From assembly GCA_028292565.1 (NCBI GenBank), contig JAQGMD010000433.1, positions 1 to 14,472 on the forward strand: a stretch of 14,472 bases of DNA. Reading direction: 5' to 3'. This DNA is from Burkholderia sp. GTDB lineage: Bacteria > Pseudomonadota > Gammaproteobacteria > Burkholderiales > Burkholderiaceae. The notes below the pieces were generated by a model. That model saw only the letters and a list, made by a program, of their open reading frames with translations. It was not told where the DNA came from and searched no databases. The translations under genes were made by a program, and so were the position numbers. Shown in pieces: positions 1 through 7,126 of this stretch (its first letter is position 1; each line of letters opens with the position of its first letter).

Positions 1-772
1 AGTAGGAAGCACCGCCCGAGTAACTCTTCAAAACCAGTGCGCCGATGATGCCCTTGGGCGAGTTGAGCGGCACGCCCAGCCAGCATAGCAAGCTCTTGCC
101 GCCGGGGGCTCGCAATTCCTCGGGCAGAGCGGCTAGCGTCTCGCGGCGCAGCAGCAGCGGCTGCCGGGTACGAATGACATCTGCGCACAGAGTGCCTGTG
201 GCCGGCTTGCGCGACGCGGGAGCCTCATATTCATCTACATGATATGGAAAGCTCAGCTGCTCACTTCCCTCCTCGTACATCGCCACGGAAAAATTACGAG
301 CCGGCAGCAGTTTGCCGATAATCTGATGAATCAACTGAAACAGCGCAAGCGGATCCTCCGCCACATGCGCGGCCTCGGAAATTTCGTAGAGCGCCGCCTG
401 CATCGATTCGGCTTGCTTGCGTTCGGTAACGTCGCGCGCTACAGCTATCCTGAGCTGACCATCCTCCGACCGGCGGGCCGACCACATGATATGTGCCACT
501 TCCCCATTCTTGCGAACGTAGCGGTTTTCAAAATGAAGCTGGAGATGTCCGCCTACGACTTTGCCGGCGGCATTCAAAGTCCGTTCCCGATCTTCGTGAA
601 ACACAAAGTCGATCATCGGCTTACCAATCATTTCTTCGGGCGTGTAGCCGAAAATGCGTTCGCATGCCGCACTGACAAATACAAAGCGACCGTCCCCACC
701 CACCACGCACACAGCATCGAGCAGGAGGTCTATGAGGAAATCGGCTAAGGGGGGATATCCGTTTATTTCCAT
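1..772 (-). CDS. PAS-GAF sensor protein, 3' end cut by window edge
   Basis: This is the N-terminal 257 residues of a cytoplasmic signalling protein; the reading frame is still open at base 1. Residues about 12-115 form a PAS domain with its PAC tail: a typical FGYTPEEMIG motif at 41-50, FHEDRERT near 58-65, and the closing DVTERKQAE at 114-122. Residues about 128-257 look like a GAF domain, ending in WLGVPL, IIGALVLKS and Y251. No signal peptide or membrane segment is visible. The output domain (GGDEF, histidine kinase or other) lies outside the window, so the role in signalling is unknown. The ATG at 772 is the first possible start, because an in-frame TAG lies four codons upstream; no good ribosome binding site precedes it. 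It is divergent from the RlmN-like gene. The sensor family assignment is firm, the ligand is not known. Confidence 0.85.
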   Translation of the reverse strand, partial: MEINGYPPLADFLIDLLLDAVCVVGGDGRFVFVSAACERIFGYTPEEMIGKPMIDFVFHEDRERTLNAAGKVVGGHLQLHFENRYVRKNGEVAHIMWSARRSEDGQLRIAVARDVTERKQAESMQAALYEISEAAHVAEDPLALFQLIHQIIGKLLPARNFSVAMYEEGSEQLSFPYHVDEYEAPASRKPATGTLCADVIRTRQPLLLRRETLAALPEELRAPGGKSLLCWLGVPLNSPKGIIGALVLKSYSGGASY

Positions 773-1037
773 CTGATAATACTAGCTGAAGTTTACGCAA
801 GGCGCTTTTCCCGGCCGAATCAACCGATCGACTGTCACCCATAAACCCGGGTCGAACCCCGACATCACTACTTCATCAAAGACTTCTGTAACCAATCGGA
901 ATACCCAGTCGTTGCTGAGCGGGTCTGCCCGGTAACGTGAGCACGATCTTTTTTGCGAGTGATTGCCCGGCCATAGGCAATAATGTGCAACTTCTGTTTT
1001 TAAGAGCTTGCCCGGTATCCGTGCGCGAGACATCCCT
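773..1037. other. Divergent intergenic region
   Basis: This 265-base spacer between the PAS-GAF sensor and the RlmN-like gene must hold both promoters, but I see no convincing -35/-10 pair in either direction. The minus strand at about 782-925 can be read as a coherent-looking peptide (SNDWVFRLVTEVFDE, then FDPGLWV) ending at a TAG at 782-784, which may be a gene remnant. Bases 835-854 match 7972-7991 at 18 of 20 positions. Confidence 0.4.
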
Positions 1038-2069
1038 ATGCAAATTGAATCGATCCGCCTGCGCCTGCGGGAACTAGGCGCGCTGCCGGTCCACGAGCAG
1101 CGCGTGCTGCGAGACTGGCTGCAAGTCCGGCCGCACGAACAGGGGCGCCGCCGTCCCAACGACTTTCTCCCCAAGACGCTGCGCGAGGCATTGCCGAAAA
1201 TCGATGCCGATCTGCACGGCCTCGCCCGGCTGATCTCATCCCATCCAACCGACGATGGCGCGGCCCGTTTGCTGGTCGGCCTCGGCGATGGGCAGATGGT
1301 TGAAAGCGTGCTGCTGCCACGCGACGGCGTGTGCGTCTCTAGCCAGGTTGGTTGCGCCGTCGGGTGCCAGTTCTGTATGACCGGCCGCAGCGGCCTGATC
1401 CGCCAGGTGACGAGCGGCGAGATCGTTGCGCAGGTAGCATTGGCACGCTCGTTGAGAGCCGTGAAAAAAGTGGTCTTCATGGGGATGGGCGAGCCTGCGC
1501 ACAACCTGGACAATGTGCTGGATGCAATCGACTTGCTGGGTACCGAAGGGAATATCGGACATAAGAACCTTGTGTTCTCCACCGTCGGCGATCCCCGTGT
1601 ATTCGAGCGCCTGCCTCTTGGCGAGGTGAAGCCGGCACTAGCCTTGTCCCTGCATACAACCAAGCCGGCACTCCGCGCGACCCTCCTGCCGCGCGCGCCG
1701 CACATGACGCCGGCCGAGCTGGTGGCACTGGGCGAGCAATACGCGCGGAAAACGCATTATCCCGTGCAGTACCAGTGGACACTGCTGGAAGGGATCAACG
1801 ATGGAGAGGACGAACTGGACGGCATTGTCGATCTGCTAAAGGGGAAGTATGCAGTGCTGAACATGATTCCCTACAACACCATCCCCGACCTCGAGTTCAG
1901 GAGGCCTTCCCTGGAGCGGGCGCAGGCAATTGCGCGTGCCCTTCATCGGCGCGGGGTGCTGACCAAGCTGCGCGACTCAGCGGGACAGGAGGTCGATGGA
2001 GGATGCGGGCAGCTCCGAGCGCGTGCCAGCGCCTTTCAAGGACGAACAATCCCGCTGCGGCCGGCTTAA
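1038..2069 (+). CDS. RlmN/Cfr-family radical SAM RNA methyltransferase (short paralogue)
   Basis: The predicted 343-residue protein belongs to the RlmN/Cfr family, which methylates an adenine of 23S rRNA (and of tRNA for RlmN) using S-adenosylmethionine and a 4Fe-4S cluster. The cluster motif CxxxCxxC is C106, C110 and C113. The two extra cysteines of the family mechanism are also in place: C99 just before SSQVGC, and about C323 in the GGCGQL motif. MGMGEP near 155 is the SAM-binding GGEP-like motif, and MIPYN follows later. It is shorter than E. coli RlmN (384 residues), and several family motifs are altered, for example LSLHTTKPALRATLLPRAP. I therefore think it is a paralogue and not the housekeeping RlmN; its target base is unknown. 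A TTG at 1008 would add ten residues; I prefer the ATG at 1038. Neither start has a strong ribosome binding site. Confidence 0.88.
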   Translation: MQIESIRLRLRELGALPVHEQRVLRDWLQVRPHEQGRRRPNDFLPKTLREALPKIDADLHGLARLISSHPTDDGAARLLVGLGDGQMVESVLLPRDGVCVSSQVGCAVGCQFCMTGRSGLIRQVTSGEIVAQVALARSLRAVKKVVFMGMGEPAHNLDNVLDAIDLLGTEGNIGHKNLVFSTVGDPRVFERLPLGEVKPALALSLHTTKPALRATLLPRAPHMTPAELVALGEQYARKTHYPVQYQWTLLEGINDGEDELDGIVDLLKGKYAVLNMIPYNTIPDLEFRRPSLERAQAIARALHRRGVLTKLRDSAGQEVDGGCGQLRARASAFQGRTIPLRPA

Positions 2070-2179
2070 AGTTCACAACCGTTTTCAAGGCTACGTTCCA
2101 CTTAGTATTTCCCGAGGTAGCCTCTGTACCAAAAAATTCAGCAGCGCGGCAACACGAGGGGCCAGCACTCAATCGCCCT

Positions 2180-3627
2180 ATGCCAACGCTAATCAACTTA
2201 TATGAACAACTGGCCGACGAGCTGGGTGCGCTGATTGCAGGCCGCGTCTTTGCACCAGGCGACCGGCTGCCATCGATACGCCGTCTCGCACAGCAAAAGC
2301 GGCTGTCTATCAATACTGTCATGCAGGCGCTGCGTCTGCTTGAGGATCGCGGCCTGATCGATGCCAGGCCGCAGGCGGGTTTTTATGTACGCCATCGTGC
2401 CAGAACGCTGATCTCCGTCGCTGCTTCCAACGACCTGAAGGAACCGGTTTATGTCGGCATCAACAACCTGTTGATGCAAGTGCTGAAAGCCAACGAAGGC
2501 GCCGGGACGGTCCCGCTCGGATCTGCGTTGCCACCGGATGAACTGCTACCGATAGAGCGGATGCAGCGCACCGTCGGTTCCGTGGCCCGGCGCGACCCTG
2601 CACTGTTCGCCAAGGTCGGTTACTTTGATATGAACGAGCCTAGCTTTGTCCGCCAGGTGATCCGTAGAGCGGTCGACTGGGGCACGCTAGCCGCCGACGA
2701 AATCGTCGTCACCAGCTCCTGCACCGAGGCGATCAGTTTGTCCCTGCGCGCCGTGGCCAAACCAGGCGACACGATTGCCGTCGAGTCTTCGACCTATTTC
2801 GTTCTGCTGCAATTGTTGGAGAGTCTGGGGATGAAGGCGCTGGAAATACCGACCGATCCGAAAACCGGGCCGTCGCTCGACGCACTTGAATTGGCGCTGC
2901 AAGAAGGCTTATGCCAAGCATGTCTGTTCATTCCGAATTCAAACAATCCGATCGGCAGCATTATGCCGGAGTCGAGCAAGAAGCGCCTGGCGAATTTGGT
3001 AGCTCACTACAATATTCCGCTGATCGAAGATGACGTGTACGGCGATCTCTGCTTTACCCTGGAACGACCCTGGCCGGTCAAGGCATACGACACCACGGGT
3101 AACGTCTTGATGTGCTCTTCATTCTCGAAAACTGTCGGTCTTGCGACACGGGTAGGCTATGTAGCGGCCGGCAAAATACGCTCAGGAAGTAGCGTTTCTC
3201 AAAACCGTTTCGAGCGGGGTTACGAGTCACTTTTTCCAGGCAATGGTGGCCGAATTCATCGGCGGCAGCGGTTACGATAAACCAGATCCGTAAAATGCGA
3301 CGCGTTCTCGCGCAGCGTATCGCACATATGTCAGATGCGGTGTCCGCATCTTTCCCCCATGAGTGCTTTATTTCGGAGCCACAGGGCGGGTTTGTGCTGT
3401 GGGTTCAAATGCCGGAGCGAGTGGATGCGATGGAGTTGCATAGGACGGCAGTCAAGGAACGTATTGCATTCATGCCTGGGCCCCTGTTTTCTGCGTCCGG
3501 CAAGCTCAGGAATTTTATCCGGCTCAATTGCAGCAATGCGTGGAGCCACGATATCGCGCTCGCTGTCGAGAAGCTCGGTCGCATGGTTCATGATGAGGCT
3601 GGGTCTGCAGCGCGGAAGCGCGCGTGA
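2180..3627 (+). pseudogene. MocR-type transcriptional regulator (GntR wHTH plus class I aminotransferase), frameshifted
   Basis: MocR regulators join a GntR-type winged helix to a PLP-binding aminotransferase-like domain. Here residues about 5-72 are the winged helix (PGDRLPSIRRLA, then SINTVMQALRLLEDRGLI). The PLP domain shows NSNNP at 253-257, EDDVYGD around 283-289, and the Schiff-base lysine K317 in SSFSKT. The frame is broken twice. One extra base in the AAAA run at 3173-3176 shifts it after residue about 331. Another extra A or C in AAACC at 3279-3283 shifts it again, after which the original protein resumes as RKMRRVLAQRI and ends normally with the FIRLNC motif. Removing both bases gives a full-length 481-residue protein. 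As written, translation stops at 3280. Nothing else is decayed, so the lesion is either recent or a sequencing error. It lies 110 bases after the RlmN-like gene; its target and ligand cannot be told. Confidence 0.87.
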
Positions 3628-3944
3628 GTCTGTGCGTCGATATCGCTTTGAGACTTCTTAACCGACTTGATTAGGTCGTATATTCCGGACCAGGAAACAG
3701 TGGGAAGCCGCGGAGAAAGACTCTGAAAATCTTGTCAAGGACGTTGCGATCAAAGTTCATTGGGCGTTCGGCATTCGGATGGCGGGTGCAATGCATCCAA
3801 TTTGATCTGTAAGTTAGAACCGCCAATCATGTCTTCCGTTTTAATGTAATTGTATCGAATACAGTACGAAACGTGAGGCGAAGGCACGCGCAACTTCGGA
3901 TAGTACTTGAGGGTTTCACTCTGGATTTCCAGACGCAAGTTGCG
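3628..3944. other. Gene-free stretch downstream of mazF
   Basis: These 317 bases separate the MocR gene from the convergent toxin gene and are clearly richer in A and T than the flanks. I see no recognisable gene. A 62-codon minus-strand frame starts with TTG at 3938, a few bases after the mazF stop, and ends at 3750; it resembles no family I know and is probably chance. No clear terminator hairpin is present for either neighbour. Confidence 0.5.
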
Positions 3945-4310
3945 CTAGTTACCAATAGCGATAATTTGATTCAGTGAGTCACACGCAATTGCAAAAATCT
4001 CCTCCGGCACCTGCTTCATCGGATGGGCCTTCGCGCCGCGCATCTTCCAGTCAAATGATTTTGGCTGATGCGTGAGAATATAACTTACTACTCCCCTGGC
4101 CCCGGAAAACTTGACGGCAAAGGGATTCGTTTCGTTATATGCCGCAGTGGTCATTGGCAATCCGATCACGATGCCGGTGCGCTCGTTGAATGCACTTGGA
4201 GATAACACCAACAGGGGATGGACATCTTTCATTTCCCTGCCAGCCTGCGGGTTGCAATCAATCCAGATCACGTCGCGTCGACTTGGCGACCATGTCTTCT
4301 TCGCCGCCAT
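3945..4310 (-). CDS. mazF: MazF/PemK-family toxin endoribonuclease
   Basis: The 121-residue product is a MazF-type toxin, a small protein that cuts mRNA at short sequence motifs when its antitoxin is lost. The fold is recognisable from the first strand DVIWIDCNPQAGREMKD (13-29), the next strand HPLLVLSP (31-38), and the conserved GLPMTT (50-55). The length is usual for the family. In place of the frequent RGDIVW the start reads RRDVIW, a mild variation. The antitoxin stop and the toxin start overlap as TGATG at 4308-4312, so the ATG at 4310 is preferred over the TTG one codon earlier; translation is probably coupled. The gene lies in an AT-richer patch, consistent with lateral transfer. The cleavage motif cannot be predicted from the sequence. 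Confidence 0.92.
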   Translation of the reverse strand: MAAKKTWSPSRRDVIWIDCNPQAGREMKDVHPLLVLSPSAFNERTGIVIGLPMTTAAYNETNPFAVKFSGARGVVSYILTHQPKSFDWKMRGAKAHPMKQVPEEIFAIACDSLNQIIAIGN

Positions 4311-4564
4311 CAAAATACCTCGACGCCCACTCGGCCAGTCACCATCGCTTCGCCACCATGTTTAACCGGATCGAACAAAGCCAGCTTTTGTGCGAGCGAC
4401 AGCTTCGGCTCACCGACAGGCTTTACCACCACCCCATCATCTTCCACGGTCACTTCGACCGGCTGCCCTACCGCGAAATGTGCGGAACGGGCGACTGCAG
4501 CGGGGATGCGCACGGCAAGGCTATTACCCCACTGCTGAATCGTAAGTTTTGCGGATTTTGCCAT
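4310..4564 (-). CDS. mazE: MazE-type antitoxin (AbrB/SpoVT fold)
   Basis: The 84-residue product is the antitoxin of the pair. Residues 6-50 form a swapped-hairpin AbrB DNA-binding domain, with the typical LTIQQWGNSLAVRIP followed by FAVGQPVEVTVEDDGVVV. The C-terminal third (LSLAQKLALFDPVKHGGEAM) is the part that in this family wraps the toxin and blocks its active site. A good ribosome binding site (GGAGAG, six bases before the ATG at 4564) fixes the start. The antitoxin gene comes first and overlaps the toxin by one base, the standard order for mazEF. Family knowledge predicts that MazE and the MazE-MazF complex repress their own promoter, and the repeated CATGTTG sites upstream fit this. 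Confidence 0.92.
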   Translation of the reverse strand: MAKSAKLTIQQWGNSLAVRIPAAVARSAHFAVGQPVEVTVEDDGVVVKPVGEPKLSLAQKLALFDPVKHGGEAMVTGRVGVEVF

Positions 4565-4633
4565 GTTGACTCTCCATAAGTATCGACAAGTGTAAGCGTT
4601 TTCGACATCGTGTCAACATGTTTATACATGTTG
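4562..4633. promoter_or_regulatory. Candidate mazEF operator: three CATGTTG boxes
   Basis: CATGTTGAC at 4562-4570 (over the mazE start codon) is the exact reverse complement of GTCAACATG at 4612-4620 (over the -35 box). A third copy, CATGTTG at 4627-4633, forms a tight palindrome with the second: seven-base arms around TTTATA. Three half-sites flanking a toxin-antitoxin promoter suggest autoregulatory binding by MazE or the complex, possibly with looping. The function is inferred; only the repeats are seen. Confidence 0.45.
4589..4616 (-). promoter_or_regulatory. Predicted mazEF promoter
   Basis: Read on the minus strand, TTGACA (4611-4616, a perfect -35 box) is followed after 16 bases by TACACT (4589-4594, a fair -10 box). 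Transcription would start around 4582 and leave a leader of roughly 18 bases that holds the GGAGAG ribosome binding site of mazE. Confidence 0.6.
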
Positions 4634-4657
4634 TAGCGCCTCAGAAGACAATGGGGC

Positions 4658-4720
4658 GATGGTCAGGTCTTGCCCTTTGCCTTTCGAACCGCTACCAGGG
4701 AAAGACAAGATCCGACCATC
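4658..4720. repeat. 63-base imperfect inverted repeat, REP- or MITE-like
   Basis: The left arm GATGGTCAGGTCTTGCC and the reverse complement of the right arm, GATGGTCGGATCTTGTC, agree over most positions, including perfect GATGGTC ends (4658-4664 and 4714-4720) and inner TCTTG/CAAGA. There is no T-run after either arm, so it does not look like a terminator. It sits between the mazEF promoter and the hydrolase gene, in a stretch without genes. It could be a small dispersed palindromic repeat or a transcript structure. Confidence 0.55.
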
Positions 4721-4828
4721 GGACATCTGGATTGCTTCTCTCAATCGACCCACCCTGCTTCGCACCTGCTAGCATGAAGGTTTCGCGCAACATTTTCCGC
4801 ATCTCCCAATGAGGAAATCCACGACTCC

Positions 4829-5596
4829 ATGTCCCGCACGACCATCCATTTCGTTATAGTGTTCGCCGTCGTATACGTCGGACTGTGTGCGACGCTTTTC
4901 ATCTTCCAACGCTCACTGATTTATTTTCCGCAACCCCGAAACTTTGGCTCGGACAATACGACGATGACGCTTCATGTGCCGGAAGCAGAGCTGCGCCTCT
5001 GCGTCACAGCGCGTCGCGCTCCGAAAGCTTTGCTGTATTTCGGCGGCAACGCCGAGGACGTGTCTTTTAATCTGCCGACTCTCTCCAGTGCGTTTCCCGA
5101 CCACGCAATCTACCTGCTTCACTATCGCGGATATGGTGGCAGCTCCGGCAAACCATCGGAGCATGGCCTTTACTCGGACGCCATTGCCCTGTTCGATAAG
5201 GTGCACACGAAGCATCCGGATATCACCGTCGTTGGACGGAGCCTGGGCAGCGGTGTCGCAGTACGTCTCGCAAGCGTTCGGCCGGTGTCACGACTCGTAC
5301 TGGTCACGCCTTTCCACAGCCTTCAGGACCTGGCCGTGCAGCAGTTTCCTTACTTTCCGGTGAAGTGGCTGTTGCGCGACAAGTTCGAATCCTGGCGTTA
5401 CGCGCCTCAAGTCAGCGCGCCGACGGTAATCATCGTTGCCGCACATGACGAGGTCATTCCGACAGGAAGCGCGAAGCTGCTCTATTCTCGTTTTGCTAAA
5501 GGCGTTGCTTCGTACAAAGTGATTGACGGGGTTGGCCACAACTCGATATCGGATAGCCCGGCATATTTGCCGGCGCTGAAAAACTCGAACAAGTAA
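4829..5596 (+). CDS. Alpha/beta hydrolase, BEM46/ABHD13-like, membrane-anchored
   Basis: The 255-residue protein is a serine hydrolase of the alpha/beta fold, closest in style to the BEM46/ABHD13 group. An N-terminal hydrophobic segment (about 7-27, HFVIVFAVVYVGLCATLFIF) followed by QRSLIYFPQP is typical of this group and predicts a membrane anchor with the enzyme domain outside the cytoplasm. The catalytic triad is visible: nucleophile S138 in GRSLGSG, D207 in AAHDEVIP, H237 in GVGHNSI. The oxyanion-hole region is YFGGNAED (70-77), and HYRGYGGSSG follows at 98-107. The substrate is unknown for the family. The ATG at 4829 has a GAGGA about 14 bases upstream, somewhat far. It is transcribed alone, between the repeat at 4658-4720 and the hairpins at 5631-5701. 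Confidence 0.9.
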   Translation: MSRTTIHFVIVFAVVYVGLCATLFIFQRSLIYFPQPRNFGSDNTTMTLHVPEAELRLCVTARRAPKALLYFGGNAEDVSFNLPTLSSAFPDHAIYLLHYRGYGGSSGKPSEHGLYSDAIALFDKVHTKHPDITVVGRSLGSGVAVRLASVRPVSRLVLVTPFHSLQDLAVQQFPYFPVKWLLRDKFESWRYAPQVSAPTVIIVAAHDEVIPTGSAKLLYSRFAKGVASYKVIDGVGHNSISDSPAYLPALKNSNK

Positions 5597-5630
5597 CCCG
5601 GAAACAGAAGCCATTCGTTGTTCGGGGGAA

Positions 5631-5659
5631 TGAATGTTGGGATTTCATCCCAACATTCA
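5631..5659. repeat. Perfect 13-base-arm hairpin after the hydrolase gene
   Basis: TGAATGTTGGGAT at 5631-5643 pairs perfectly with ATCCCAACATTCA at 5647-5659 around the loop TTC. It stands 35 bases after the hydrolase stop. No T-run follows on the plus strand, so termination of the hydrolase transcript is possible but not of the classical type; it may act as a 3' stabilising structure. Confidence 0.55.
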
Positions 5660-5661
5660 CA

Positions 5662-5701
5662 AGCAAATAAAAAGGGTTCAACACACGATGTGTTGAACCC
5701 T
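5662..5701 (-). terminator. Intrinsic terminator of the BASS transporter gene
   Basis: On the minus strand AGGGTTCAACACA and TGTGTTGAACCCT (5689-5701 and 5673-5685) form a perfect 13-base stem with a three-base loop, followed by TTTTATTTGCT at 5672-5662. It begins 33 bases after the stop codon of the transporter. On the plus strand the stem is followed by only CTTT, so it may weakly serve the hydrolase gene too. Confidence 0.78.
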
Positions 5702-5734
5702 CTTTACATCACGCGGTGCTCAATGAGAGTCCGC

Positions 5735-6712
5735 TCAGGCCTTCCCGACTGCTTCCGATTTCGGTTGGACGGCATCCGTGGCTTCATCATTATTGAAACG
5801 CTGGAACAGCGTCGCAACCAACGGGCCGGAGATGTTGTGCCAGACGCTGAAGATGGCGCTGGGCACAGCCGCCAATGGCGAGAAATGCGCGGTGGCGAGT
5901 GCAACACCGAGGCCGGAGTTTTGCATCCCTACTTCAATCGACATCGTCTTGCGCTTGGCAACGCTCAGGCCAGTCAGCTTCGCCAGCCAATATCCGAGCA
6001 GTAGCCCGAGGCCGTTGTGCAGGACGACCACAGCAAAAATCAGCAGTCCGCTGGTAGCGATCCTGGCCTGATTGCCGGCGACGACGGCGGACACGATGGC
6101 CACGATCGCGACAACGGAAACCAGGGGCAGCACCTCGACACAAGCTTTGACTTTTTCGCGGAGCAGCGATTGCGCCAGTACGCCGAGTGCGATCGGCACA
6201 ACCACCACTTGAACGATGGACCAGAACATGGCCGAAGCGCTGACTTCCAGCCACTGGCTCGCCAGCAGGTAGATCAATGCAGGTGTCACTACAGGCGCCA
6301 ACAAGGTTGTCACGGATGTAATCGCCACAGAGAGAGCCACGTCGCCGCGTGCCAGGAAAGTCATCACGTTCGAGGCGGTGCCGCCGGGGCAGCAGCCTAC
6401 CAGGATGACGCCAACGGCGACCTCGGGCGGCAGTTGCAGCGCGGTGCTGAGCAGCCAGGCGAGGCCCGGCATGATGATGAACTGGCCGAGTACGCCGATG
6501 GCGACGTCCATCGGTCGTTTGACCACTTCACGGAAATCGTCCTTGGACAGGGTCAGTCCCATGCCGAACATGATGATGCCGAGTAGCGGCACGATGTAGG
6601 GGCCGATCCAGCGGAACTCGGCGGGAGCGAAGTAAGCAAGTACGGCGAATAGCAATACCCAGATGGCAAAGGTGTTGCCGACGAAGCGGCTCAGGCGGGC
6701 GATAGCCTGCAT
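5735..6712 (-). CDS. BASS-family sodium-dependent transporter
   Basis: The 325-residue integral membrane protein belongs to the bile acid:sodium symporter (BASS) family, which imports organic anions with sodium; members include bile-acid carriers and the ketopantoate transporter PanS. The family signatures are clear: [11 protein letters not shown] near the end of the second helix, [23 protein letters not shown] with its broken helix, and [14 protein letters not shown], the second sodium-binding crossing. About nine or ten hydrophobic helices fill the chain. The ATG at 6712 has GAGGA eight bases upstream and gives a usual length; the open frame extends 98 codons further, but that extension is not membrane-like and is ignored. 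A lone TATAAT on the minus strand at 6935-6940 would imply a leader of over 200 bases. The neighbours are unrelated, so the substrate is open; PanS-like motifs are suggestive only. Confidence 0.92.
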   Translation of the reverse strand: MQAIARLSRFVGNTFAIWVLLFAVLAYFAPAEFRWIGPYIVPLLGIIMFGMGLTLSKDDFREVVKRPMDVAIGVLGQFIIMPGLAWLLSTALQLPPEVAVGVILVGCCPGGTASNVMTFLARGDVALSVAITSVTTLLAPVVTPALIYLLASQWLEVSASAMFWSIVQVVVVPIALGVLAQSLLREKVKACVEVLPLVSVVAIVAIVSAVVAGNQARIATSGLLIFAVVVLHNGLGLLLGYWLAKLTGLSVAKRKTMSIEVGMQNSGLGVALATAHFSPLAAVPSAIFSVWHNISGPLVATLFQRFNNDEATDAVQPKSEAVGKA

Positions 6713-7126
6713 AGTGAATTCCTCGAAAATGAAAACATGCGACGGTCGCATCCCGCGAAACAGGTAGTACAACCGGGGAATGGCGCGACTGCCGCCATAA
6801 TGGATCAGCAAGAACGTGGACCGGCATGTTTGTGCCAGACGCCGCGGGGTACGCAGGGACCGGCCAAAGTCGCGCAGATGTGCGCGGACAAATACGATCG
6901 GCTGGGTGGGCCGGCGCTGTGACGGTGAGGCGGGATTATACCCGTCGGTCGCGGCGGCTACAGTGCGGACTTTCACGTATACCGGCGTGTAAAGCAGCGA
7001 CGGCACTTCAGCGGTGCAACCAGTGTCTAATCCACCATAAATGCCATATTGTCAACAATTGGCGGCCCGGGCTGACCCAGCCTGCTCCGGTTACAATGCT
7101 CGCCCCTCACCTACCGACTTGTTGCC
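6713..7126. other. 414-base divergent intergenic region
   Basis: This holds the promoters of the BASS gene (minus) and of the pseudouridine synthase homologue (plus). Visible candidates are TATAAT on the minus strand (6935-6940) without a good -35 box, TACAAT on the plus strand (7092-7097), and the palindrome ATTGTCAACAAT (7048-7059), which could be an operator. I find no match to a thiamine pyrophosphate or other common riboswitch. Confidence 0.45.

Noticed and set aside
239..748. 169-codon open frame on the plus strand
   Set aside because: It lies antisense to the PAS-GAF gene, whose translation shows clear domain motifs.
782..1705. 307-codon open frame on the minus strand opposite the RlmN-like gene
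   Set aside because: It is the low-stop shadow of a GC-rich gene; its sequence over 1040-1705 is arginine- and serine-rich with no family features. Only the last part (782-925) is worth a look.
3750..3938. 62-codon minus-strand frame just after mazF
   Set aside because: It starts with TTG, has no ribosome binding site and resembles nothing I know; kept only as a remark in the intergenic entry.
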